From CAZALT01 sp964485515 (GTDB taxonomy: Bacteria; Actinomycetota; Acidimicrobiia; Acidimicrobiales; Acidimicrobilacustridaceae), in assembly GCA_964485515.1 (NCBI GenBank), contig CAZALT010000178.1:1-7049 (forward strand): DNA of 7,049 nucleotides. Reading direction: 5' to 3'. Made by a program: the position numbers and the translations under genes. This document shows positions 1 through 6,211 of the stretch, one piece after another; position 1 is the stretch's first letter, and every line of letters starts with the position of its first letter. The notes under the pieces were generated by a model. The model was not told where the DNA came from. It made no database searches and saw only the letters and a list, made by a program, of their open reading frames with translations.

Positions 1-63
1 CTGTCGGTGCTGTCGGTGCTGTCGGTGCTGTCGGTGCTGTCGGTGCTGTCGGTGCTGTGAGTG
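1..63 (-). repeat. 9-bp tandem repeat, in frame, encoding Ser-Thr-Asp
   Basis: The plus strand reads ctgtcggtg in six perfect head-to-tail copies (1-54), followed by a seventh copy with two mismatches (55-63). In the minus-strand frame of the DtxR-family gene each unit encodes Ser-Thr-Asp; the divergent unit gives Ser-Thr-His (His238). Since 9 is a multiple of 3, gain or loss of units would change tail length without a frameshift. The array begins exactly at base 1, so the full copy number lies outside the window. Confidence 0.95.
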
Positions 64-770
64 CTGGGGGCGGGTGGGGCCGGATCGGGTGGGATGGCAC
101 CGCCGCGGCGCGACGGGGTGTGCACGAAGATCTGGCGGGCGACCCGTTCGCCGAGGGTGCGGTCCTGGCCATCGACACGGAGCACGATCGGCCCGTCGAA
201 CGGGTGCTTGTCGAGCACCTCGACGTGGGTGCCGGGTCGGACGCCGAGCCCGTCGAGGAAGGCGACGACCTCGGGATCGGTCGATCCGGGCACGGCGACC
301 TCGGCGACGTCGCCGGCCTCGAGGGAGTAGAGCGGCGGCATCGGCGGGACCTGGTCCTGCTCGGGCTCGGGGATCGGGAAGCCGTGCGGGCAGGTCTCGG
401 GCCGGTTGAGCGCGACGAACAGGCGATCTTCGACCTCGTCGGGAAGCGCGTGCTCGAAGCTGCCCGCCAGACGGTCGGCCTCGTTCCAGGCGTAGCCGAG
501 CATGTCGGACAGGAAGCGCTCGACGATGCGGTGCCGGCGGATGAGCGCGACGGCCGCGAGGCGACCTTGCTTGGTGAAGCGAACACCGTGGTAGGGCCGG
601 TGCTCGACCAGGCCCCGTTCGGCAAGTCGCTTCACCGTCGTCGTCGCGGTTCCGGGCGAGACGCCGAGCGCGCCGGCGAGGTCACCCGTGTGCGCCTCGT
701 CCTGGTCTCGGGTCTGGCGGTAGACGGCCTTGACCGCCTCGCGCTCAGACCTCGACAGCTCCGCGGTCAC
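1..770 (-). CDS. DtxR/MntR-family metal-dependent transcriptional repressor, 3' end cut by window edge
   Basis: Probable metal-responsive DNA-binding repressor controlling iron or manganese homeostasis. The 256 visible residues show an N-terminal winged helix-turn-helix (about 10-65, with DLAGALGVSPGTATTTVKRL as the helix-turn-helix), a dimerisation and metal-binding domain (about 66-135, with RRHRIVERF, FEHALPDEVEDRL and the family signature CPHGFPIP at 127-134), and an SH3-like/FeoA-like domain (about 145-216). A Pro-rich linker and a Ser-Thr-Asp repeat tail follow, still open at the left edge. The GTG start at 770 is chosen because a run of six G lies 8 bases upstream, and an in-frame TGA at 786-788 closes the frame above it; a TTG at 773 is a less likely alternative. 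Compared with IdeR from memory, the second His of the metal site appears to be Asp99 and the Cys/Glu position appears to be Gly103; Glu106-His107 are kept. The family is confident. Which metal it senses is not, and its targets are unknown. Confidence 0.9.
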   Translation of the reverse strand, partial: MTAELSRSEREAVKAVYRQTRDQDEAHTGDLAGALGVSPGTATTTVKRLAERGLVEHRPYHGVRFTKQGRLAAVALIRRHRIVERFLSDMLGYAWNEADRLAGSFEHALPDEVEDRLFVALNRPETCPHGFPIPEPEQDQVPPMPPLYSLEAGDVAEVAVPGSTDPEVVAFLDGLGVRPGTHVEVLDKHPFDGPIVLRVDGQDRTLGERVARQIFVHTPSRRGGAIPPDPAPPAPSTHSTDSTDSTDSTDSTDSTD

Positions 771-778
771 CAAAGTTT

Positions 779-784
779 CCCCCC
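779..784 (-). promoter_or_regulatory. Ribosome binding site of the DtxR-family gene
   Basis: On the minus strand this is GGGGGG followed by AAACTTTG and then the GTG start. The 8-base spacing supports GTG at 770 as the start; the TTG at 773 would sit only 5 bases away. Confidence 0.6.
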
Positions 785-812
785 GTCAAAACCACGGCTT
801 CGGTGATCTGCG

Positions 813-841
813 ATTGGACCCGCGACCAGCGGCGTTGTCAA
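813..841 (-). promoter_or_regulatory. Sigma-70-type promoter of the DtxR-family gene
   Basis: The minus strand carries a perfect TTGACA (836-841), a 17-base spacer, and TCCAAT (813-818), which matches TATAAT at 4 of 6 positions. Transcription would begin near 806 and leave a leader of roughly 36 bases before the GTG. No convincing palindromic metal-regulator operator was found around it, so autoregulation is not supported by the sequence. The rest of the 771-931 intergenic stretch shows no further feature. Confidence 0.6.
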
Positions 842-931
842 GCAATTGGTCAGATGGGGATCGGGTTGGGTGGGTCGCGGCGCGTTCAGGGGCTGGCGGG
901 TCCGAGCCGGTCGCGCCGAGGGTCCGACGGG

Positions 932-2398
932 TCAGTGGCGCGGGACGGAGTTGGCCTGGAGCGCTCGGTTCCACGTCGTGGTCTGGTTGCGCCCCAGTCG
1001 CTTCGAGGCGTACATCGCCTGGTCGGCGCGGCCGAGCAGATCTGCCGCCGACAGGGGAGCTCGGGTCGACGCCGCCGCGATCCCGATGCTCAACGAGATC
1101 GACAGCTTCCGACCTTCGATCTCGAAGGGGTCGCGGACGGTGCCGTGCAGCCGCTCGGCCAAGCTCTCGAGCTCGGCTGCGACGTGCAGGCGATTGGGCA
1201 GCACGACGAACTCGTCGCCTCCGAAGCGGGCGATGAGGTCCGAGGGACGCAGCGCCTCTCGGGCGCGGCGGGCGAAGGTCTGCAGGAGCTTGTCGCCGAC
1301 CGCGTGGCCGTGGTGGTCGTTGATCTCCTTGAACCCATCGAGGTCGGCGAAGAGGATCCCGATCGGGCTGCCGCTCTCGGCGCTGCTGTAGAGGGCCCGT
1401 TCGAGCTCGGCCTCGAGTCGGGACCGGTTGGCCAACCCGGTGAGCGGATCCTCGAGGGCCCGACGGGTGAGCTCCTCGGTGCGGGCGCGATACACGGTGA
1501 TGTCGCGCGTCACCACGAGGACGCCGGTCACCTCACCGGCCGCGTCGAGCTCGGGCAGGGCCATCGAGCTCAACCACACGGTCCCCGCCCGCGTCTCGAC
1601 CGATGTCTCGAAGGTTCGGGACTCACCGGTGCCGAGCACCAGCTCCAGCTCGCGGGTGACGAAGTCGTGCTGGTCTCCCTGGGGTGCGAACCCGGTCGGG
1701 GGACCGGTGCCGGTGTCGAGCCAGCCGGGGTCGACCGAATGGGCTGCGGCGTTCCCGTAGGTGGGGTGGAGGTCCCGGTCGAGGCGAACGATGACGTCGG
1801 GCAGGGAGTCGATGAGGGTCTCGAAGCGCTGCCGTTCGTGGATGGCGACCTGCTCGGCGGTGAGGCGGTCGTTGACGTCGCGCAGCGTGGTGACGAACCC
1901 GCCGATGGCGGGATCGTTCACGAGGTCGATCGTGATGGCTTCGACCCACCGACGCTCCCCTGAAGCGGTCGTGACCACGGTCTCGAAGACGGCGGCAGGC
2001 AGGTCGTTGTCGAGCGCCTCGGCGAACATCTGGGCCACCCGTTCGAGGTCCTCGGGCGCGATGAACGAGAACACGTCCCGGCCGATGAGGTCTCGGGGAT
2101 CGTGGCCGAGGAACCGCTTGACCGATGGGCTCGCGAACTGGATGGTGCCGTCGGCAGTGACGACCAGCAGCATGTCGCCGGTGTAGGCGACGAGCGTCTC
2201 GAGCAGGTGGGCGGCGGCTTCGTCGGCGGCGGTGGGGTCGTCGTCGCGATCGCTGGGCGGGTTCGGATCGAGATCGGGGCTGATCGCCGACGTGCGGTGC
2301 GTCAGCGCGGCGAGGAGCCGTCTCCGGTGCTCGACGGGGTCGGCGGTCTCGCCGCACGACCCGACCCCAGACTGCTGCCCCACTGCTCCATCGCCCAT
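932..2398 (-). CDS. PAS-PAS-GGDEF diguanylate cyclase
   Basis: Predicted to make cyclic di-GMP from two GTP, with its output tuned by N-terminal sensor domains. At 488 aa it has a low-complexity Asp/Pro-rich N-terminus, a first PAS domain (about 66-176, including ADGTIQFASPSVKRFLGHDP and the PAC-type end GFVTTLRDVNDR), a second, more divergent PAS domain (about 191-306, ending VLVVTRDIT), then a GGDEF domain (about 315-480). The catalytic motif GGDEF is intact at 393-397, the metal-binding aspartate sits in FADLDGFKEIND, and the RxxD inhibitory site (RPSD, 384-387) lies the usual five residues upstream, so product inhibition is expected. There is no EAL or HD-GYP domain and no transmembrane segment, so it is probably cytosolic. 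The ATG at 2398 is preferred over one at 2455 because GGAGG lies 6 bases upstream. The PAS ligand is unknown. Confidence 0.93.
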   Translation of the reverse strand: MGDGAVGQQSGVGSCGETADPVEHRRRLLAALTHRTSAISPDLDPNPPSDRDDDPTAADEAAAHLLETLVAYTGDMLLVVTADGTIQFASPSVKRFLGHDPRDLIGRDVFSFIAPEDLERVAQMFAEALDNDLPAAVFETVVTTASGERRWVEAITIDLVNDPAIGGFVTTLRDVNDRLTAEQVAIHERQRFETLIDSLPDVIVRLDRDLHPTYGNAAAHSVDPGWLDTGTGPPTGFAPQGDQHDFVTRELELVLGTGESRTFETSVETRAGTVWLSSMALPELDAAGEVTGVLVVTRDITVYRARTEELTRRALEDPLTGLANRSRLEAELERALYSSAESGSPIGILFADLDGFKEINDHHGHAVGDKLLQTFARRAREALRPSDLIARFGGDEFVVLPNRLHVAAELESLAERLHGTVRDPFEIEGRKLSISLSIGIAAASTRAPLSAADLLGRADQAMYASKRLGRNQTTTWNRALQANSVPRH

Positions 2399-2404
2399 GC
2401 TGAT

Positions 2405-2409
2405 CCTCC
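2405..2409 (-). promoter_or_regulatory. Ribosome binding site deciding the diguanylate cyclase start
   Basis: The minus strand reads GGAGG, then 6 bases, then ATG at 2398. The in-frame ATG at 2455 has no comparable site and would add 19 residues without family character. I see no clear promoter or terminator in the 114 bases between this gene and the beta-propeller gene. Confidence 0.75.
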
Positions 2410-2512
2410 GTCCGCCTTTACTCCTATCGTCACGCGCTGTGGTCGATGTGAGCACTTCTTGCGGTGAAGGGCGGGGTGGTTGGGCGACGGGATGCGAACG
2501 TGGGGGCGGACC

Positions 2513-4120
2513 TCAGCGGGCGGAGGCGGGAGCCGAGGTCGTGCTGGTCGTGGCCGCCGCCGTGCCAGCGGCAGGGGCGCCGAGAGCGTAGAACTTGCCG
2601 CCGCGGGTGCCGACGAAGATGCGGCCCTTCCACACCGCAGGGGTCGACTCGATGCAGCCGTCGAGCCTCACGGTCCACAGCAGCGGGGGGTCGACGCGGG
2701 TGTTGCTCACGTCGTAGGCGTTGAGGTTCCCCTCGCAGTCCCCTTCGATGAGCACGTCGTCGACCACGACCGGCGAACCCCAGGTCTGGCTGCCCAGATC
2801 CTTCTCCCAGACGACGTCGCCGGTGGCCCGGTCGATGCCGAGGAGCCGGCCGGCGTTGGTGGCGGCGTACACCATGTCCTTCCAGATGGCTGAGGTGGCC
2901 CAGATACCCTGCTTCCCGCCGCCTTGGTCCTTGACCGACCACACGAGCGGATCGTCGGGCCGACGCGGATCGAGCTTCATGATCTGGCCGATCTCGGTCG
3001 AGCGGGCGTTGTGTCGCTCGTACTCCGAGCCGACGTAGAGGAAGCCCTCGTCGTCGATCACGATCGTGGCGTCGGTGTCGTCGCCCGTCCAGAACCGGAA
3101 GTTCCGCGTGGGCTCGACGCCGTCCTTGAGGCCCGTGATGTCCCACCCCTGCACGAGGCCGCCGGAGTTCGAGAAGTACACGGTGTTGCCCGAGATGGCG
3201 ACCGAGGTCTCGATGGACACCTGGCCGTCGGTGATGTGGGAGAGCAGCTCGTCGTCCCAGCCCGGCGTGGCGAAGACCCGCTCGGGGTCCACCGTGACCT
3301 TGCCGTCGGGTCCGATGGCCCGGTTGAGCTTGTAGATGAAGAACCAGCTGTTCTCGCCGCCCTCGAACAGGTAGTCGTCGATGACGAGACCGGAGCCGTC
3401 CCAGTCGTCGTTCCACTTCTTCTGCACCTCGTACGCGGAGATCGAGTACAGCTCCTGGGGTGGGTTCGTGTCGGTGGACAGGATCCGGTAGAAGTTGTCG
3501 CGCGAGCCCGAGTAGAGGAGCGGGAAGCCGTCGGGATCGACGGTGACGGTTCCCTTGATGATGTCGTCGGTCTTGAAGGTGTCGATCAGCTGGTCGCCGG
3601 TCTCGTAGTCGAGGAAGTGGATGCTGTGGTCGTAAGCCCCGAACGACACCCAGGTCCTGCCGTCGGCCGGGTTCTCCCACACCGCGGGTTGGCCGGTCCA
3701 ACCGGTGCCGCACCACGTGGACACCACGCCACCCTCGCTCGAGTCGCCGCACAGCCCGCCGTTGTCGGGGTAGCTCCACAGCACCTGGGGGTGCGAGGGG
3801 ACGGGGCCGAGGCCGTACCAGCTGCGGGTCGGGTTGCCGCGGAAGGTCAAGATGCCGGGGACCTCGTCGCTCCACATGCGCCCGGACGATGCCGGGTTCA
3901 CCCAGCCGTCGTAGGGCGCGAGCTCGGGGAGCGTGCTGGTGGTCGGACCGGTGGCTTCCTCGTCATCGGTCGCATCGCGGGCCGAACCGGCGGCGGCGGT
4001 CGAGGTCGTGTCGGACGCGTCGTCGGGCTTGGCCAGGACCATGATCGCCCAGGCGACGACCAGCGAGGCCACGATGATGGCAGGGACCTTCCACGCTACG
4101 GGGGGTGTGGGACGCGGCAC
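2513..4120 (-). CDS. Membrane-anchored PQQ-like beta-propeller protein, function unknown
   Basis: The 535-aa protein has a short N-terminus, one hydrophobic segment (about 11-30, KVPAIIVASLVVAWAIMVLA), a Thr/Ser/Asp/Glu-rich linker (about 35-66), and then a beta-propeller. Repeating strands of the form T/SPAVWKGRIFVGTRGGKFYAL recur roughly eight times between 150 and 516; clear blades are near 304-329, 351-369, 405-443, 448-488 and 491-516. The tail is Ala/Thr/Ser-rich. The hydrophobic segment lacks a lipobox or an obvious cleavage site, so it is probably a signal anchor with the propeller outside the membrane. Cysteines 124/137 and 462/489 could form disulfides there. The GTG start lies 3 bases after the prfC stop, with AGGGGAG 13 bases upstream, which suggests translational coupling. 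It resembles PQQ-binding-like propellers, but no dehydrogenase catalytic domain is visible, so enzyme activity should not be assumed; a scaffold or ligand-binding role is equally possible. Confidence 0.85.
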   Translation of the reverse strand: MPRPTPPVAWKVPAIIVASLVVAWAIMVLAKPDDASDTTSTAAAGSARDATDDEEATGPTTSTLPELAPYDGWVNPASSGRMWSDEVPGILTFRGNPTRSWYGLGPVPSHPQVLWSYPDNGGLCGDSSEGGVVSTWCGTGWTGQPAVWENPADGRTWVSFGAYDHSIHFLDYETGDQLIDTFKTDDIIKGTVTVDPDGFPLLYSGSRDNFYRILSTDTNPPQELYSISAYEVQKKWNDDWDGSGLVIDDYLFEGGENSWFFIYKLNRAIGPDGKVTVDPERVFATPGWDDELLSHITDGQVSIETSVAISGNTVYFSNSGGLVQGWDITGLKDGVEPTRNFRFWTGDDTDATIVIDDEGFLYVGSEYERHNARSTEIGQIMKLDPRRPDDPLVWSVKDQGGGKQGIWATSAIWKDMVYAATNAGRLLGIDRATGDVVWEKDLGSQTWGSPVVVDDVLIEGDCEGNLNAYDVSNTRVDPPLLWTVRLDGCIESTPAVWKGRIFVGTRGGKFYALGAPAAGTAAATTSTTSAPASAR

Positions 4121-4123
4121 CGG

Positions 4124-5740
4124 TCAGCCCACGCTCCCCTCGGCGACCAGCCGGTCGAGGCGCAGCTCGGGGTGCTCCTGTTCGAGGCGTTCGACCCAGT
4201 AGGTGCTCTCGAACAGGGCGAAGATGGTGCCGTCGGCGCGGGCGACGATCTTGACGCCGCGCATGGTGCGCAGCCGGGCGGCGCTCTCGGCGTCGGTGGT
4301 GCGGGCGACGCGGAACGAGGTGGGGGAGAGCTCGACAGGGGCGCCGAACTCGTTCTCGAGGCGGTAGACGGCGACGTCGAACTGCATGGGTCCGACGGCG
4401 GCGAGCACGGGAGCCTGGTCGCCCAGCTCCTGGTCGCGCAGCACCTGCACCACGCCTTCCTCGTCGAGCTGGGCGATGCCGCGACGGAACTGCTTGAACC
4501 GACCGGTGTCGCGCACCCGGGCCACCGAGAAGTGCTCGGGAGCGAAGCTGGGTATGGAGGGGAACTCCACGGGCACGTCGACCCACAGCGAGTCGCCGAC
4601 GCGCACGTCGGTGGCGTTGACCAGCCCGACGACGTCGCCGGGGTAGGCGTCGTCGACGGTCTCGCGCTCGTTGCCGAAGGCCTGGTGGGCGTACTTGGTG
4701 CCGAAGGGCTTGCCGGTGGGTCCGTGGGTGAGGACCATGCCCCGTTCGAAGCGCCCGGAGCAGATGCGCATGAACGCCACGCGGTCGCGGTGGGCGGGAT
4801 CGGTGTTGGCCTGGACCTTGAAGACGAAGCCCGAGAACGGTGCGTCGAGCGGCCGGGGCAAGCCGGCGACATCGAGACGGGGTGACGGCGGGGGGACCAG
4901 CTCGATGACGGCGTCGAGCAGCTTGCGCACACCGAAGTTGGTGAGCGCCGAGCCGAAGAACGTGGGGGTGACCTCCGCTTCGAGGAACGCCTTGGTGTCG
5001 AGGACGGGGCCGCCGGTGTCGAGGAGCTCGATGCCGTCCTCGGCCTCGGTCCAGGCGTCGCCTTCCTCCTCGGCGGCCCGGGCGGCGTCGACGGCCTCCT
5101 CGGGCGCCTCGGTCGCGCCGTGGGCGGTGCGGGTGAACCGGGTGTAGATGCCGTCGCGGCGGTCGATGACGCCGCGGAAGTCGCCAGGGATGCCGACCGG
5201 CCAGGTGAGCGGAACCGGCGTGACCTTGATCTGGCTCTCGATCTCGTCGAGCAGCTCGAGCGGGTCTCGTCCGGGGCGGTCCCACTTGTTGATGAAGGTC
5301 AGGAGGGGCAGCCCGCGCTGGCGGCACACGTCGAACAGCTTGAGCGTCTGCGGCTCGATGCCCTTGGCCGCGTCGAGCACCATGACCGCCGCGTCGGCCG
5401 CGGCGAGCACCCGGTAGGTGTCTTCGGAGAAGTCGCGGTGGCCGGGGGTGTCGAGCAGGTTGACGACGTACGGTTCGGCTTCGGCGGCCATGTCGGGGGT
5501 GCGGTACGGGAACTGGAGCACCGTCGAGGTGATCGAGATGCCGCGCTGCTGCTCCAGGGCCATCCAGTCGGAGGTGGCCGACCGACGGTCGCCGCGGGCC
5601 TTGACCGCACCGGCTCCGGCCGTGAGGGCTCCGCCGTAGAGCAGGAACTTCTCGGTGAGCGTGGTCTTGCCGGCGTCGGGGTGCGAGATGATCGCGAAGG
5701 TGCGGCGGCGGGTCGCTTCCTGCGCAGGGTCGGGGGGCAC
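4124..5740 (-). CDS. prfC: Peptide chain release factor 3 (RF3), translational GTPase
   Basis: RF3 is a cytosolic GTPase that recycles RF1/RF2 from the ribosome after peptide release. The protein aligns along its length with E. coli RF3: RRTFAIISHPDAGKTT (P-loop, about 12-27), QRGISIT (switch I region), DTPGH (97-101), NKWD (151-154, where NKLD or NKMD is more usual), FFGSALTNFGV (near 262), and the RF3-type segments FSGFVFKVQAN and DPAHRDRVAFMR, with QLDEEGVVQV and a C-terminal domain. These distinguish it from EF-G. The frame stays open to a GTG at 5788, but that codon lies inside a strong hairpin. The GTG at 5740 leaves 11 residues before RRTFAI, close to the 12 in E. coli RF3, and gives 538 aa against about 529 there. 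No Shine-Dalgarno sequence precedes 5740. The beta-propeller gene follows 3 bases downstream. Confidence 0.95.
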   Translation of the reverse strand: MPPDPAQEATRRRTFAIISHPDAGKTTLTEKFLLYGGALTAGAGAVKARGDRRSATSDWMALEQQRGISITSTVLQFPYRTPDMAAEAEPYVVNLLDTPGHRDFSEDTYRVLAAADAAVMVLDAAKGIEPQTLKLFDVCRQRGLPLLTFINKWDRPGRDPLELLDEIESQIKVTPVPLTWPVGIPGDFRGVIDRRDGIYTRFTRTAHGATEAPEEAVDAARAAEEEGDAWTEAEDGIELLDTGGPVLDTKAFLEAEVTPTFFGSALTNFGVRKLLDAVIELVPPPSPRLDVAGLPRPLDAPFSGFVFKVQANTDPAHRDRVAFMRICSGRFERGMVLTHGPTGKPFGTKYAHQAFGNERETVDDAYPGDVVGLVNATDVRVGDSLWVDVPVEFPSIPSFAPEHFSVARVRDTGRFKQFRRGIAQLDEEGVVQVLRDQELGDQAPVLAAVGPMQFDVAVYRLENEFGAPVELSPTSFRVARTTDAESAARLRTMRGVKIVARADGTIFALFESTYWVERLEQEHPELRLDRLVAEGSVG

Positions 5741-5746
5741 CGGGCC

Positions 5747-5752
5747 AGAGTA
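5747..5752 (-). promoter_or_regulatory. Possible -10 element for a leaderless prfC transcript
   Basis: The minus strand reads TACTCT, fitting TANNNT, and ends 6 bases before the GTG at 5740. Transcription would therefore start at or next to the start codon. The absence of a ribosome binding site there is consistent with a leaderless message, which is common in actinobacteria. No good -35 box is seen at the proper distance, so this is tentative. Confidence 0.35.
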
Positions 5753-5779
5753 CCGGTCGCCGGTGACCGAAAATAGACC

Positions 5780-5821
5780 CGGGCCCACGGTCCACCGCCG
5801 AGACGGTGGACCGTGGGCCCG
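5780..5821 (-). terminator. Strong hairpin, likely terminator of the amt-PII unit
   Basis: A perfect 17-bp inverted repeat (5780-5796 with 5805-5821) encloses an 8-base loop. On the minus strand the stem is followed by GGTCTATTTTCGG, a short and slightly delayed T tract; on the plus strand no T run follows. This orientation and the position 40 bases after the PII stop fit an intrinsic terminator for the nitrogen genes, separating them from prfC. The T tract is weak, so partial read-through is possible. Confidence 0.7.
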
Positions 5822-5835
5822 AACGAAGCCGTGTT

Positions 5836-5861
5836 GCGCTGACCTGGGAGGACGTCAGCGC
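5836..5861 (-). other. Small inverted repeat overlapping the PII stop codon
   Basis: GCGCTGAC (5836-5843) and GTCAGCGC (5854-5861) form a perfect 8-bp stem with a 10-base loop. The stem begins within the PII stop codon and no T tract follows it. It may protect the 3' end of the message or assist the larger hairpin just downstream; a protein-binding site is also possible. Confidence 0.5.
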
Positions 5862-6199
5862 TAGACGGCGTCGGCTCCCTGCTCGCCGGTGCGGATGCGG
5901 ACGACGGAGTCGAGCGGGGTGACCCACACCTTGCCGTCGCCGATCTTGTCGGTCTTGGCTCCGGTGACGATGGCGTCGACCACGCCGTCGACCGCGGGGT
6001 CGTCGACGAGGATGTCGATGCGCACCTTGGGCAACAGGTCGACGGTGTACTCGGCGCCTCGGTAGACCTCGGTGTGACCGCCTTGGCGACCGAAGCCCTT
6101 TACCTCCTGGACGGTGATGCCCTGGACGCCGGCGGCCTTCACGGCCTCCTTCACATCGTCCACCTTGTGGGGCTTGATGATTGCGGTGATGAGTTTCAT
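5861..6199 (-). CDS. glnK: PII nitrogen regulatory protein (GlnK/GlnB type)
   Basis: PII is a small trimeric sensor that reads 2-oxoglutarate and ATP/ADP and controls nitrogen assimilation; GlnK-type members block the Amt channel when nitrogen is plentiful. The 112-aa length is exactly usual. Visible landmarks are MKLITAIIKP at the N-terminus, VKGFGRQGG (33-41), the T-loop with Tyr46 and the modifiable Tyr51 in EYTVDLLPK, Lys58, the B-loop TGAKTDKIGDGKVWV (79-93, with Lys90), and Arg101/Arg103. All expected nucleotide-binding residues appear present. In actinobacteria Tyr51 is typically adenylylated by GlnD, but no glnD follows here. The ATG at 6199 is supported by AAGGAG 6 bases upstream. 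The gene lies 11 bases after the amt stop, so the symbol glnK is preferred over glnB from context. Confidence 0.96.
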   Translation of the reverse strand: MKLITAIIKPHKVDDVKEAVKAAGVQGITVQEVKGFGRQGGHTEVYRGAEYTVDLLPKVRIDILVDDPAVDGVVDAIVTGAKTDKIGDGKVWVTPLDSVVRIRTGEQGADAV

Positions 6200-6205
6200 G
6201 TCGTG

Positions 6206-6211
6206 CTCCTT
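6206..6211 (-). promoter_or_regulatory. Ribosome binding site of the PII gene, overlapping the amt stop
   Basis: The minus strand reads TGAAGGAG: the last A of the amt stop codon is the first base of AAGGAG. Six bases then lead to ATG. This arrangement ties PII translation to that of amt. Confidence 0.75.

Noticed and set aside
57..806. Long plus-strand open frame (249 codons) at the left end
   Set aside because: It is the antisense of the DtxR-family gene. The minus strand gives a clear helix-turn-helix and metal-binding signature, while the plus translation is low-complexity Arg/Gly/Asp-rich.
788..809. Possible operator palindrome downstream of the repressor promoter
   Set aside because: The ACC/GGT dyad around CACCGAAGCCGTGG is short and imperfect, and it does not resemble known DtxR or MntR boxes.
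803..1963. Plus-strand open frame of 386 codons
   Set aside because: It lies opposite the diguanylate cyclase, whose GGDEF and RxxD motifs settle the coding strand; GC-rich DNA readily produces such shadow frames.
2399..2512. Promoter for the diguanylate cyclase gene
   Set aside because: A GATAGG-like sequence is present, but there is no matching -35 at good spacing and nothing beyond chance in GC-rich DNA.
2924..4885. Plus-strand open frame of 653 codons, longer than any real gene here
   Set aside because: It spans the antisense of two convincing genes and their boundary, and its Gly/Val/Asp/Glu-rich translation shows no domain.
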